The notes beneath the pieces were generated by a model that ran no database searches, had not been told where the DNA came from, and saw only the letters and a program-made list of their open reading frames with translations. The translations under genes and the position numbers were made by a program. DNA of 64,000 nucleotides, taken from NCBI GenBank assembly GCA_900538355.1, contig UPXS01000005.1, positions 1 to 64,000 of the forward strand, read 5' to 3'. The first letter of the stretch is position 1. Each line of letters begins with the position of its first letter. This stretch comes from an uncultured Veillonella sp. (GTDB lineage Bacteria > Bacillota > Negativicutes > Veillonellales > Veillonellaceae). Positions 8,838 through 17,534 of the stretch are shown piece by piece.

Positions 8838-9842
8838 TTATTTCCCTGTCTGTGAAATACCTAAATGCTCATAGGCTAGTTTAGTAGCCACCCTCCCACG
8901 CGGTGTACGTCCTAAAAATCCTAATTGCATCAAATATGGTTCATACACATCTTCGATGGTATCTCTCTCTTCGCTGATAGCTGCCGCAATAGTATCTATC
9001 CCTACTGGACCGCCATCATACTTTTCAATAATACACTCCAACACACGTCGATCGATTCGATCGAGCCCTTCTTTGTCAATATATAAACGCTGTAACGCAT
9101 CATCTGCAATACTTTGAGTGATAACCCCATCACCTATGACTTGTGCAAAATCACGTACCCGTTTAAGTAGACGATTTGCGATACGCGGCGTTCCCCTCGA
9201 ACGTCGCGCAATTTCGCTAGCCCCAGTCGGCTCAATACCAATATTGAGTATTTCTGCCGCCCGAGTCACAATAAACTCTAATTCCGGTTGTTTATAATAT
9301 TCCAACCGGTTAATAATACCAAAGCGGTCCCGCAATGGTGCCGCCAAAGCCCCCGCCCGTGTTGTGGCACCTACCAAAGTAAACTTTGGCAAGTCAATGC
9401 GCACCGTTCGAGCACTTGGGCCCTTACCAATGATAATATCAATTGCATAGTCTTCCATTGCAGAGTACAATACTTCCTCTACACTGCGAGACAAGCGATG
9501 AATTTCATCGATAAATAATACATCATGATCATCTAAATTCGTTAAGATCGCAGCCAAGTCGCCTGACTTTTCAATAGCAGGACCAGATGTTATGCGAAAG
9601 TTAACACCCAATTCATTCGCAATAATACCTGCCAATGTAGTCTTTCCTAGACCTGGTGGACCATACAGCAATACATGATCTAATGCTTCACCACGCTGCT
9701 TTGCAGCCTGAATATATACATTTAGATTGCCTTTAGCCTCTTCTTGACCAACATATTCGTTAAAGAATTTTGGTCGCAGGCTATATTGCCACATATCTTC
9801 TTCGTGCTCGCCATTTCCGACAAGGCGTACTTCTTCGTTCAT
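8838..9842 (-). CDS. ruvB: Holliday junction branch migration helicase RuvB
   Basis: RuvB is the hexameric AAA+ motor that, with RuvA, drives branch migration of Holliday junctions. The 334-residue protein has Walker A GPPGLGKTT (61-69), Walker B LFIDEIHRL (from 109), the sensor GATTRAGAL and arginine finger region APLRDRFG, and a C-terminal winged helix ending near FLGRTPRGRVAT. Length and motifs are standard. It starts 2 bases after the ruvA stop. Confidence 0.98.
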   Translation of the reverse strand: MNEEVRLVGNGEHEEDMWQYSLRPKFFNEYVGQEEAKGNLNVYIQAAKQRGEALDHVLLYGPPGLGKTTLAGIIANELGVNFRITSGPAIEKSGDLAAILTNLDDHDVLFIDEIHRLSRSVEEVLYSAMEDYAIDIIIGKGPSARTVRIDLPKFTLVGATTRAGALAAPLRDRFGIINRLEYYKQPELEFIVTRAAEILNIGIEPTGASEIARRSRGTPRIANRLLKRVRDFAQVIGDGVITQSIADDALQRLYIDKEGLDRIDRRVLECIIEKYDGGPVGIDTIAAAISEERDTIEDVYEPYLMQLGFLGRTPRGRVATKLAYEHLGISQTGK

Positions 9843-9844
9843 CC

Positions 9845-10453
9845 TTATCGTCCTTTCCCAAGCTCAATCAAGCTGACCTTAATCAACTCAGATATATCGC
9901 GTTTACCATCATCTAAAGACTCTACAATGTCAGCCACATCTCGCTCTGAATAGCCCAGTGATACAAGAGCCTCAATAGCCTCACCGGTAGCACCACTAGT
10001 GGCAACGCCAATCGGCTGTATAGCTGCTGGTGATTCTGCGGATATATGCGTCATCTTCGCTAACTTATCCTTTAATTCAAGAACAAGTCGCTCTGCAGAC
10101 TTCTTACCAATGCCCGGCAATTTCGTTAATTGCTGCACCTGTCCATTGATAACAGCTAATTTGAAAGCCTCTGGTGTCATGCCAGACAAAATGCCAAGCC
10201 CTACCTTAGGGCCTATACCAGAAACAGAAATGAGTAAAATAAACAACTCATATTCCTCTTCCGTCCAAAAGCCATAGAGTTGCATCGCATCTTCACGTAC
10301 GTTGAGATACGTGAATAGCGTGGCCTCATGACCTTCAATCAATTGTTGTCGCGTAGTGGTCGGCACATATACACGATACCCTACGCCATGTACATCTACG
10401 TAACAAGACTCTTTAAAGAGATGAGTTACGATGCCCCGTACATACCCTATCAT
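9845..10453 (-). CDS. ruvA: Holliday junction DNA helicase subunit RuvA
   Basis: RuvA binds the four-way junction as a tetramer and loads RuvB. The 202-residue protein has an OB-fold N-terminus (MIGYVRGIVTH), two helix-hairpin-helix motifs (VSGISGIGPKVGLGIL-like at about 70-90, and LTKLPGIGKKSAERLV at about 108-123), and a C-terminal three-helix domain for RuvB contact. It overlaps ruvC by one base. Confidence 0.97.
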   Translation of the reverse strand: MIGYVRGIVTHLFKESCYVDVHGVGYRVYVPTTTRQQLIEGHEATLFTYLNVREDAMQLYGFWTEEEYELFILLISVSGIGPKVGLGILSGMTPEAFKLAVINGQVQQLTKLPGIGKKSAERLVLELKDKLAKMTHISAESPAAIQPIGVATSGATGEAIEALVSLGYSERDVADIVESLDDGKRDISELIKVSLIELGKGR

Positions 10454-10947
10454 TATACCAACCTCTTCAATCTATCATTGTGAGAACTATGAGCCGTACA
10501 AATAGCGACAGCCAATGCATCCGCCGTATCATCGGGCTTAATTTTCTCACGAATCCCCAAAATATTCATTGTCATATAAATGACCTGATTCTTATCAGCC
10601 TTGCCGTAACCTGTAACGGCTTGCTTGATTTGTAGCGGTGTATATTCGTAAATAGGAATACGCTGTTGTTCAGCAGCTAATAAGATAACACCACGTGCTT
10701 GACCGACCTTGATGGCCGTCGTTACATTGCGATTGAAGAATAATTCTTCTACCCCAAACTTATCAGGCTTGAATTCCTCTAGAATATCACTTAGGTCATT
10801 AAATAAGATTTCCAACCGCTGTGAATCTGTTAATTCCTTAGGAGTTGTAATAGCCCCATAGGCTACAGGTGTTAATTTGCTCCCCTTCACGTCAATAATG
10901 CCATAACCGCATATAGCCGTGCCTGGGTCAATACCTATAATTCGCAC
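10453..10947 (-). CDS. ruvC: Crossover junction endodeoxyribonuclease RuvC
   Basis: RuvC resolves Holliday junctions by paired nicks. The 164-residue RNase H-fold protein shows the four acidic residues: Asp7 in IGIDPG, Glu67 or Glu68 in GVEELFF, and Asp140 and Asp143 in KPDDTADALAVA. The start is GTG behind a GGGGG ribosome-binding site. It is the first gene of the ruvCAB-spoIID-queA-tgt-yajC-secDF run. Confidence 0.97.
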   Translation of the reverse strand: MRIIGIDPGTAICGYGIIDVKGSKLTPVAYGAITTPKELTDSQRLEILFNDLSDILEEFKPDKFGVEELFFNRNVTTAIKVGQARGVILLAAEQQRIPIYEYTPLQIKQAVTGYGKADKNQVIYMTMNILGIREKIKPDDTADALAVAICTAHSSHNDRLKRLV

Positions 10948-11010
10948 CTTAACCCCCTTAGTTTAAAAATGAGATAAGCTGTCGCCTACCTCCATTACAT
11001 AATCTATTTT

Positions 11011-11019
11011 ATTATAGCA
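11011..11019 (-). promoter_or_regulatory. Extended -10 promoter for ruvC and following genes
   Basis: On the minus strand TGCTATAAT is a perfect extended -10 box. The -35 region 17 bases upstream (TGAACT) is poor. It lies about 65 bases before the ruvC start. Confidence 0.55.
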
Positions 11020-11110
11020 CAATACCACATCGAAGTTCATGAATTTCCATAGAAATTTTATAAGAACCCCATTAATTTTCATATTCCCCATGGTTCTCTA
11101 AAAAATACAT

Positions 11111-11139
11111 AAAAAAGGAGCACCTTTAAAGTGCTCCTT
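11111..11139 (-). terminator. Terminator after yebC
   Basis: A 9-bp stem (11115-11123 with 11131-11139) is followed by a T-run on the minus strand, just after the yebC stop codon. Confidence 0.8.
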
Positions 11140-11146
11140 ATCATAA

Positions 11147-11884
11147 TTATTCTTCTTCGTCGTCTGGCAAAATACCATTGTGATATACGTTTTGTACATC
11201 ATCAAGATCATCCAATACGTCGAGCATTTTTTGCATTTTTACAGCATCATCACCAGTCAACTCAATCGTTGTATCTGGAATCATGGTAATTTTAGCTACT
11301 TCTGTTTCAATGCCCGCATCAGCAAGAGCTGCCTCTACAGCATCATAGTCTTCAGGAGTAGTATAAATTTCAAATACATCATCTTCAGACTTAAGATCTT
11401 CTGCACCTGCTTCAAGGGCAAGCATAGTCAATTCATCTTCGTCATGACCTTCTTTATCGATAACGAAAACGCCTTTAGATTTGAACATCCAGCCTACACA
11501 GCCGCTCTCACCAAGGTTGCCACCTTGTTTAGAGAACGCGTGACGCACATCTGCAGCCGCGCGGTTACGATTGTCCGTCATAACCTCTACAGTAACAGCT
11601 ACGCCTGCTGGACCATAACCTTCATATACGATTTCTTCGTATGCGTTCATATCCGTAGCACCAACGCCCTTATCGATAGCACGTTGAATATTATCCTTAG
11701 GAATATTGTTTTCACGAGCTTTTTGTAAAGCCAATTTCAAACGCATATTACCTGTTGGATCTGCACCACCCATACGTGCTGCTACAGTAATTTCACGACC
11801 GATTTTCGTAGCCAATTTAGCCTTCAATGCATCGGTTTTACCTTTTTTATGTTTAATATTTGCCCATTTTGAATGTCCTGACAT
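11147..11884 (-). CDS. yebC: YebC/PmpR family protein (translation or transcription factor)
   Basis: Family members have been described as DNA-binding regulators and, more recently, as factors helping ribosomes through proline-rich stretches. The 245-residue protein opens with MSGHSKWANIKHKK, the near-universal start of the family, and keeps DNRNRAAADVRHAFSKQGGNLG and the acidic C-terminal domain ending in DDVQNVYHN. It lies downstream of a SPOUT methylase gene by 9 bases. In many bacteria yebC precedes ruvC, and that order is kept here, though a terminator and a new promoter separate them. Confidence 0.95.
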   Translation of the reverse strand: MSGHSKWANIKHKKGKTDALKAKLATKIGREITVAARMGGADPTGNMRLKLALQKARENNIPKDNIQRAIDKGVGATDMNAYEEIVYEGYGPAGVAVTVEVMTDNRNRAAADVRHAFSKQGGNLGESGCVGWMFKSKGVFVIDKEGHDEDELTMLALEAGAEDLKSEDDVFEIYTTPEDYDAVEAALADAGIETEVAKITMIPDTTIELTGDDAVKMQKMLDVLDDLDDVQNVYHNGILPDDEEE

Positions 11885-11893
11885 AGACGCCTC

Positions 11894-12466
11894 CTATTTA
11901 TTCCACCATGCTTCGCCCCGTAATCGATCCAAGATGATTGAAACGGCACTACGCACAGATAAATGATTGTATTCACCATGGCCATATATAGGTTCTAAAA
12001 TATAGTCAAAGCTTTCCATCGTTTCTTTTGTCATACCATAACCGGTACCAAATAATACTAACACAGGGAGCCCCTCATTTTCAAGATGTTCACGCATCCG
12101 TGCATAGGAAATTGTATTATCATAGGTACGCGCATCTGTTGTCGCCACAATAGGTTTCACACCTTCTATGTCTTCAATCATTCGCACGGCTACTGCAATA
12201 GAGTTAACTAATTCCACGCCGTTGAAAGCATCCTTACGATCTGGATTGTAAGTAGAGCCAAATCCAGATTTCCAATGTTCCATGATGGTGCGCACCAACT
12301 CACGCTGGGCAGGTATATTGTGAATCACAAAATATTTAGATACATCATAGGTGATAGATGCTCGTGCAATATCGTGAATATCATAATTTGTAATGGCCGT
12401 CGTAATGACCTCTTTATGCTTGTTCATAATTGGATAATGAACAAGCCCAATATATAAATTAGCCAA
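11894..12466 (-). CDS. SPOUT-fold RNA methyltransferase (Methyltrn_RNA_4-like)
   Basis: The 190-residue protein starts ANLYIGLVHYPIMNKHKEVI and contains VLFGTGYGMTKE and YNHLSVRSAVSIILDRL, which fit the trefoil-knot SAM site of SPOUT methylases. I place it in the small family known from a structure-only annotation as SAM-dependent RNA methyltransferase. Members are often encoded next to trmD or rimM; here the neighbour is yebC, with a 9-base gap. The RNA target is unknown. The start is TTG, with a GGAG-type site about 10 bases ahead. Confidence 0.75.
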   Translation of the reverse strand: MANLYIGLVHYPIMNKHKEVITTAITNYDIHDIARASITYDVSKYFVIHNIPAQRELVRTIMEHWKSGFGSTYNPDRKDAFNGVELVNSIAVAVRMIEDIEGVKPIVATTDARTYDNTISYARMREHLENEGLPVLVLFGTGYGMTKETMESFDYILEPIYGHGEYNHLSVRSAVSIILDRLRGEAWWNK

Positions 12467-12573
12467 CGCCTTAAATCTCCAACAATAATAACGATATCAA
12501 TCTGATACAGTAAATGTTAAGTAAAACTATCCAAATTGAGATACTAAAACAAAACATAAAATTAAAATACTAA

Positions 12574-13875
12574 TTAATCTACTAAAAGCGGTACAAAATA
12601 TGCTTCAGTGCCGGCAATTTCTTCAGGAGAAAAACGACAACCGACTGCAGAAGCTTGATCGCCAAGCATAAAACAAGATAATGTCAAACAGCCTTCTTTC
12701 GTACCACTATCTACGGTATGAGTAAAGTGTTTCTGCTTAATGAATTCCTGATACATAACCTTTTTGCTGTCCCGACAAACTATATCATCATAGTTATCTA
12801 CAAATTTCTCCATGTATAATTCAGCTTGATTTCCACGTTTTTGAACAACCTGAATATTTCGCCCTTCACGTCCCCAAATTTCCTTTTGAATATAAAATCC
12901 ATCATCAAGGTTCGGAAAATCACTTTCAAAATAGGACGGTGTCAAATAGCGCTCGATAATATCTCGCTCAGGGGCAGTAAAAAATTGGTTTGTTAAGTAT
13001 AGAGCATACACTAACGACATAAACGATTTGTTCTGTAAAATAATCGCCTCTGGTGGGTTAAATAGATTAAAGCGGTATTCATTATACAAATCTAAAAACA
13101 TTTCACCTAGTGGTTCACCATCTGCTGTAGTTTCATCAATCAATAGTTCCATAGGATGTAAACGATACAGGTTGGCTGCATGACTACCATCAGATAATAG
13201 AATACCATCATCATCAATGACCATATCATAAAAGGATAGGAATCGAACATCTGCTTCTGGACATGCTGATTTCATAGCATGTAAGAGAAACTGTGTAGTT
13301 CCATAGTCCTCTAAATAATCATGAAAGCACCCGAAAACAAAGGGTTCTGTTTCATTATCCGTCATCATATTATGTAGTTTATTAGCCACACTATATTTTT
13401 TACGAGACGTTCCTTCATATACGCGTTTCAAAAAACGTTCAAGTTCATTATAAGCATCTACATTAGGATCTACTTTATCGAAATATCGTGCCGCTACACC
13501 ATTAGCATAATAGCTTTCAATCAGAAAGCAGGGTGTATCCGCATTAATCTCTACCATGCGTAATTGCTCTCTATCATCAAGGACAAAGTCAAATCGGGAT
13601 AGCCACGTAGGTAAGCACAATGGATTCCCACGATGTAAATAGGGAATCAAATTTTCTGGCATATCCATATTGAGAGCGAACTCATCAGGTGCCTGTTGAA
13701 ATACCTTAGCAGCTTTACAAAATATTTGAAATAACATGCGCGATGCATGTCGTATTTCATCATAAAATTCGGCTGGAAAGGATTGTGCAGTAAGAGCAGG
13801 ATACCGATCATCATAGCCTTCATAATCTACAAAGGGCAAAATATTTGTATCAAGTTCATCTATATACGATTTCAT
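12574..13875 (-). CDS. Glutathionylspermidine-synthase-like ATP-grasp ligase (YgiC/YjfC type)
   Basis: The protein of about 433 residues matches the synthetase half of glutathionylspermidine synthase and E. coli YgiC/YjfC. It has a pre-ATP-grasp region with the substrate loop MVEINADTPCFLIES (about 105-120), then an ATP-grasp fold with the late stretch FYIQKEIWGREGRNIQVV. Known members join a carboxylate to an amine using ATP; the substrates of the YgiC/YjfC branch are not known. There is no amidase half. The ATG at 13875 is chosen over one at 13890 because the GGAGGG site overlaps the latter. It is the last gene of a four-gene cassette with DUF4178, DUF350 and a YgiB-like protein. Confidence 0.8.
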   Translation of the reverse strand: MKSYIDELDTNILPFVDYEGYDDRYPALTAQSFPAEFYDEIRHASRMLFQIFCKAAKVFQQAPDEFALNMDMPENLIPYLHRGNPLCLPTWLSRFDFVLDDREQLRMVEINADTPCFLIESYYANGVAARYFDKVDPNVDAYNELERFLKRVYEGTSRKKYSVANKLHNMMTDNETEPFVFGCFHDYLEDYGTTQFLLHAMKSACPEADVRFLSFYDMVIDDDGILLSDGSHAANLYRLHPMELLIDETTADGEPLGEMFLDLYNEYRFNLFNPPEAIILQNKSFMSLVYALYLTNQFFTAPERDIIERYLTPSYFESDFPNLDDGFYIQKEIWGREGRNIQVVQKRGNQAELYMEKFVDNYDDIVCRDSKKVMYQEFIKQKHFTHTVDSGTKEGCLTLSCFMLGDQASAVGCRFSPEEIAGTEAYFVPLLVD

Positions 13876-13889
13876 ACTACTGCCCTCCA

Positions 13890-14450
13890 TTAGGAACTGC
13901 TAGAACGTACACCGGCACTGCCAAAACCAGACTTTTGACCTATAGAAGATGCTTTACTACTTCTACGCTTTTCATAGTCTTTATAAGTTCTACGCCCCAA
14001 CGTACTATGCGTATTTGAACCTGTTGTTGTATATACATTAGGTTCCTCATAGGGTTTTAAAGGTGCTGCCACACGATAGGTCATAGTTCGTCCATCCATA
14101 CGCGCTGTAGGAGGGTTAAATCCATGGAAAATATAGTAGCCTGCCGCAATACTAGGTAATAGCCCGGCCAAACCAGCATCCCACACTAAATTGCCGCTAG
14201 TATCTCGGTGAAAGGTAACAGACCGATTGTCATCATATAACGCTGTTTCTTTACCATCGCCATGGTTTAATAACGAATAGCGATTACCTTGATTATCCTT
14301 CAATCGCACTTCCCCTTCATTTGCTTCGGGATAGATTTTATCACATACAGCATAAGCGATGTCATTCCAGTATGAAGACACACCAACGATGCCCGCCACA
14401 GCGGCAAAGGCACCCGTTATGTATATAGTTTTCTTACTTGGCTTATACAT
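13890..14450 (-). CDS. Membrane-anchored YgiB/YjfM-like (DUF1190-type) protein
   Basis: The 186-residue protein has a single N-terminal membrane helix or signal anchor (about 8-30), then a small domain with VTFHRDTSGNLVWDAGLAG. It has a Gly-rich hydrophobic turn, and a Ser/Gly/Arg tail ending SIGQKSGFGSAGVRSSSS. That tail, and the place directly before the YgiC-like ligase, match E. coli YgiB/YjfM. Overall similarity is judged by eye, so the family call is tentative. It probably faces the periplasm. The role is unknown; in the cassette it may carry or present the ligase product. Confidence 0.55.
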   Translation of the reverse strand: MYKPSKKTIYITGAFAAVAGIVGVSSYWNDIAYAVCDKIYPEANEGEVRLKDNQGNRYSLLNHGDGKETALYDDNRSVTFHRDTSGNLVWDAGLAGLLPSIAAGYYIFHGFNPPTARMDGRTMTYRVAAPLKPYEEPNVYTTTGSNTHSTLGRRTYKDYEKRRSSKASSIGQKSGFGSAGVRSSSS

Positions 14451-14461
14451 AGGACACTCCC

Positions 14462-14893
14462 TTAGTGCACAGCACCACTAACAACAAGAGCAAGACCTAC
14501 AAAGATGCCAAATACGAGAATACCCGCTGCTGTATTACCACGCATAATCTCTTCAGATAAATTATATTTTCGATGCCATAAATTAATAAACATATAGCCT
14601 GTTACAAACAATATAATGCCTAAAATAGCATATACGATACTTGCCACCACACCATGCAACAAAGAAGTATCAGCTGTAGTCACTACAGGAGACATGATAA
14701 CAGCACGCAAAATTTCGCCAATACCGATAAAGGAGCCTGCAGATAGCCAAGCGACCGCACAGTTACCACGTTTAATTTCTTCACTAAATTTACCAGGTAC
14801 AAAAAAATCAATAACAGTATTAGCTGTTAACATTAGAAAAATTCCAAAACAAGCATAAAAAATCGTCAATAATATATCTGGTATATAAATCAT
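14462..14893 (-). CDS. DUF350 (YjfL-like) membrane protein
   Basis: The 143-residue hydrophobic protein has about four membrane helices in two similar halves. Each half ends in a conserved turn (EEIKRGNCAVAWLSAGSFIGIG and EEIMRGNTAAGILVFGIFVGLA), the internal repeat typical of DUF350. The start at 14893 is chosen because AGGAGGCT lies 5 bases ahead of it; an in-frame upstream start would run 77 bases into the DUF4178 gene. DUF350 proteins are found with YjfC-type ligases in E. coli and elsewhere. Function is unknown. Confidence 0.8.
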   Translation of the reverse strand: MIYIPDILLTIFYACFGIFLMLTANTVIDFFVPGKFSEEIKRGNCAVAWLSAGSFIGIGEILRAVIMSPVVTTADTSLLHGVVASIVYAILGIILFVTGYMFINLWHRKYNLSEEIMRGNTAAGILVFGIFVGLALVVSGAVH

Positions 14894-14903
14894 AATAAGC
14901 CTC

Positions 14904-15974
14904 CTAATAATATAATTTTGTATTGGATGTGTTATTAGAGTTGCTGGTAGGATACAACCGTTCGCGTCCCGTATTATCACCTAGTCGAACCATGGTCGCA
15001 TAGTTATCAAGTATATGAGAGCTGATAAATGTACGATCAATAATTTTCCAATCCTCTTGTGTTAATTTTGATTGTTCACATACCTTAACCCTAGTTTGTC
15101 CATCCGTATTAGTGATGAGATACACCAAGTCCCCAGAATAAAATACAATAACTTCATGTCCCTCTTCTAAGTTATCCCGCTCATTCTTAATATCACCATT
15201 CACAGAATCAATCAAATCTAATGCGGTACTAACAGGATCTAGTGTAGACGTGTATACATAGTCGCTATCCGAATCTGTTTTTGTATAATATGCAGATGTG
15301 TCATGCATATGTTCTTTTGCCGTGTAAGGCACTCCAAACATAGCGCGTATACTATGCCAAGACAAATCATTGTCCGACCAAAATAGAAATAGTAAAAATA
15401 GTACACCATACCCCACGCCAACAGCAATAGATCCAAACTTCTTTTTCATTGATTTGTTACGTATCTTTTGCTTAATAGCTTGAGCTGCCGCATCATTACA
15501 GAGACGAATATTCCTCAAAGGAACACGTGCCCCTTCGGCAAACATCTTCTCACCTTTAAACCAGTTTTCTTCAAAGAATACACTAGCACCGCCTTCACAA
15601 GGCAATTGGTATTCCTTATAGCCAGCCCGGTCACCTACAGAAGCACCACTATCACCATCTACATCCACAACCTTCTCTAAACCGATTTGATGTAATGTAA
15701 AGCCCTTTGGTGCTCGTTTGCGATAAGATGTTCTAGATACAGTGCACCATTCATTATCATTGTATTCAATGGTAACCCATATTTTATCGGTCCCCTCAAC
15801 ATCCTCGAGGCCATATTCGTGCCAATAATCACCAGGTGATTTTTGCATTGACGGCTTAGCTTTATAGGCCTGTTCCTGATCTTCTTTTGGAATAATCTCG
15901 TTATATTTAATTTTTTCAGTTATTACATAACGACTGCCCTGAACCTCAAGGACATCATAACAATTAAACTCCAT
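14904..15974 (-). CDS. DUF4178 domain protein with one membrane helix
   Basis: The protein of about 356 residues begins with a DUF4178-like region: MEFNCYDVLEVQGSRYVIT, then WHEYGLED and WVTIEYNDNEWCTVSRTS. A membrane helix follows at about 180-200 (VGYGVLFLLFLFWS) after a basic stretch. The C-terminal domain contains EVIVFYSGDLVYLITNTDG. The start at 15974 fits the family opening and has GCGAGG ahead. The stop codon overlaps the ribosome-binding site of the DUF350 gene, so the two are translationally close. DUF4178 genes are known to neighbour DUF350 and polyamine-related genes; no biochemical role is known. Confidence 0.7.
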   Translation of the reverse strand: MEFNCYDVLEVQGSRYVITEKIKYNEIIPKEDQEQAYKAKPSMQKSPGDYWHEYGLEDVEGTDKIWVTIEYNDNEWCTVSRTSYRKRAPKGFTLHQIGLEKVVDVDGDSGASVGDRAGYKEYQLPCEGGASVFFEENWFKGEKMFAEGARVPLRNIRLCNDAAAQAIKQKIRNKSMKKKFGSIAVGVGYGVLFLLFLFWSDNDLSWHSIRAMFGVPYTAKEHMHDTSAYYTKTDSDSDYVYTSTLDPVSTALDLIDSVNGDIKNERDNLEEGHEVIVFYSGDLVYLITNTDGQTRVKVCEQSKLTQEDWKIIDRTFISSHILDNYATMVRLGDNTGRERLYPTSNSNNTSNTKLYY

Positions 15975-16085
15975 ACATAACCTCGCTCGAATAGACAAAA
16001 CCATATAAGTCTTGCTCTATTCCCTCTCCAAAACGGGATTTAATGAAATTAAGCTTTAAAGTAGCCTATCCGCTCATGAATTGTT

Positions 16086-16916
16086 TCATTCTTCACCTTT
16101 AAGTCTTACAGACTCTTCCTCAACTATCTCTTTTAAAAGCTTAATTTCTTCTTTTGTTAACGGACGCTCTAATAAATCTGGACGTAATAACCGAGTTCGT
16201 TTAAGAGCTTCTTTTTGACGCCAAGTAGCAATATTTTTATGATGACCACTACGTAAAACATCTGGTACAGTCCAGCCTCTAAATTCAGGGGGCTTTGTAT
16301 ATTGAGGGCATTCTAACAGAGGTTCATAAAAAGAATCCTCCTGTGCCCCACTCGCCGCACCTAGTACGCCTGGGATCATGCGAGCTACTGCATCGGCTAC
16401 AACCATAGCTGGCAACTCGCCTCCAGTTAATACATAATCACCAATAGAAATCGTTTCATCTACTAAATGTTCCTCTACACGATAGTCTACACCTTCATAA
16501 TGACCACAAATGAGGACTATTTGATCGTACGTAGCGAGTTCACGAGCCTTCTCCTGTGTAAAAGGCTGGCCTGTAGGCCCCATAAAAATAATACGACGTC
16601 GTATACTTTCACTAGGATTACCAATAAGACTCATTTCATCACACATCTCATCGGTAGTATAGGTATTGTTAAGGGTATTGTCATATTGAGCAATAACAGA
16701 TTCCACCGCTTCAAAAATGGGAGGTGCCATCATAAGCATACCAGCCCCACCACCATACGGTGTATCATCAACTTGACCATGTTTATTATGACTAAAATCC
16801 CGAGGGTTAGTTACACCCATAGATAATCGTTCTGCTTCGATAGCCCGTTTTATGATGGAATGACTAAAAAAGGCATCAAAAAACTCAGGAAATAAAGATA
16901 CGATATCGATACGCAT
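16086..16916 (-). CDS. trmD: tRNA (guanine-N1-37) methyltransferase TrmD
   Basis: TrmD methylates G37 next to the anticodon and prevents frameshifting. The 276-residue SPOUT protein starts MRIDIVSLFPEFFDAFF and keeps GHYEGVDYRVEEHLVDETISIGDYVLTGGE, the knotted SAM site, and the later PPEFRGWTVPDVLRSGHH. At 276 residues it is slightly longer than average; part of the extra length is an insert around 90-103 (NTLNNTYTTDEMCDEM). It is last in the ffh-rpsP-rimM run. A hairpin at the end of rimM and a 120-base gap suggest it is partly uncoupled from the upstream genes. Confidence 0.97.
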   Translation of the reverse strand: MRIDIVSLFPEFFDAFFSHSIIKRAIEAERLSMGVTNPRDFSHNKHGQVDDTPYGGGAGMLMMAPPIFEAVESVIAQYDNTLNNTYTTDEMCDEMSLIGNPSESIRRRIIFMGPTGQPFTQEKARELATYDQIVLICGHYEGVDYRVEEHLVDETISIGDYVLTGGELPAMVVADAVARMIPGVLGAASGAQEDSFYEPLLECPQYTKPPEFRGWTVPDVLRSGHHKNIATWRQKEALKRTRLLRPDLLERPLTKEEIKLLKEIVEEESVRLKGEE

Positions 16917-17011
16917 AGACCGTCCCCTATACTTATTAACTCACATAAACTCATTAGCATTATCTATATATAGCTATATTATATAACTTTTACCATAATA
17001 TACCTATATGT

Positions 17012-17054
17012 AGATAAAACAAAACCGCCTAAAGGATTATATCCATTCAGGCGG
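17012..17054 (-). terminator. Terminator-like hairpin overlapping the rimM stop codon
   Basis: CCGCCT (17025-17030) pairs with AGGCGG (17049-17054), with further pairing possible inside, and TTTTGTTTTA follows on the minus strand. The 3' end of rimM (stop at 17037) lies inside the loop, so ribosomes could influence it. It may weaken read-through into trmD. Confidence 0.5.
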
Positions 17055-17534
17055 ATCTACGATCATTAAATTATTTTCCACGTCGATGTCTTTAACAACA
17101 TCTTCAATGGCTGCAAATAATTGATCTGGTTCCCCATCTTTGGAAACCACATAGACATCATTAGCACCCGGTTGTAATACATCAGTCACTGTGCCAAGCA
17201 CATTGCCCTTTGTATCTTGAACTTCGAGACCAATAATATCAAAGATGTAATAGCGACCTTCTGGCAATTCCACTAAGTCTTCACGGCGCACTTGAATTTC
17301 TTTCTTACCGAATAATTCAGCCGTGTTGCGATCAGGAATTTCCTTAAAGGATGCTAATACAAATTGTTTATGAAATCGTGCGGATGCAACGTGGTATTCT
17401 TTACCATCGATGTAACAGGCATCCATATGCATAAACCGTTCTGGAAAATCGGTTTGAGGCATAATACGAAGATCACCCCGCACGCCGTGCGGGGCGATGA
17501 TAACACCTATTGTGATGAAATCGTTAGGCTTCAT
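17037..17534 (-). CDS. rimM: Ribosome maturation factor RimM
   Basis: RimM helps assemble the 30S head and binds S19. The 165-residue protein has the N-terminal domain opening ITIGVIIAPHGVRGDLRI, with a PRC-barrel C-terminal half containing GLEVQDTKGNVLGTVTDVLQPGANDVYVV. It starts on the last base of the ylqD stop codon. Confidence 0.95.
   Translation of the reverse strand: MKPNDFITIGVIIAPHGVRGDLRIMPQTDFPERFMHMDACYIDGKEYHVASARFHKQFVLASFKEIPDRNTAELFGKKEIQVRREDLVELPEGRYYIFDIIGLEVQDTKGNVLGTVTDVLQPGANDVYVVSKDGEPDQLFAAIEDVVKDIDVENNLMIVDPPEWI

Noticed and set aside
10453..10947. Horizontal gain of single genes judged by base composition
   Set aside because: Coding regions look even in composition by eye and the intergenic gaps are uniformly AT-rich; without counting bases no island can be claimed.
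14894..14980. N-terminal extension of the DUF350 protein
   Set aside because: It would overlap the DUF4178 gene by 77 bases and lacks a ribosome-binding site, while the ATG at 14893 has AGGAGGCT.
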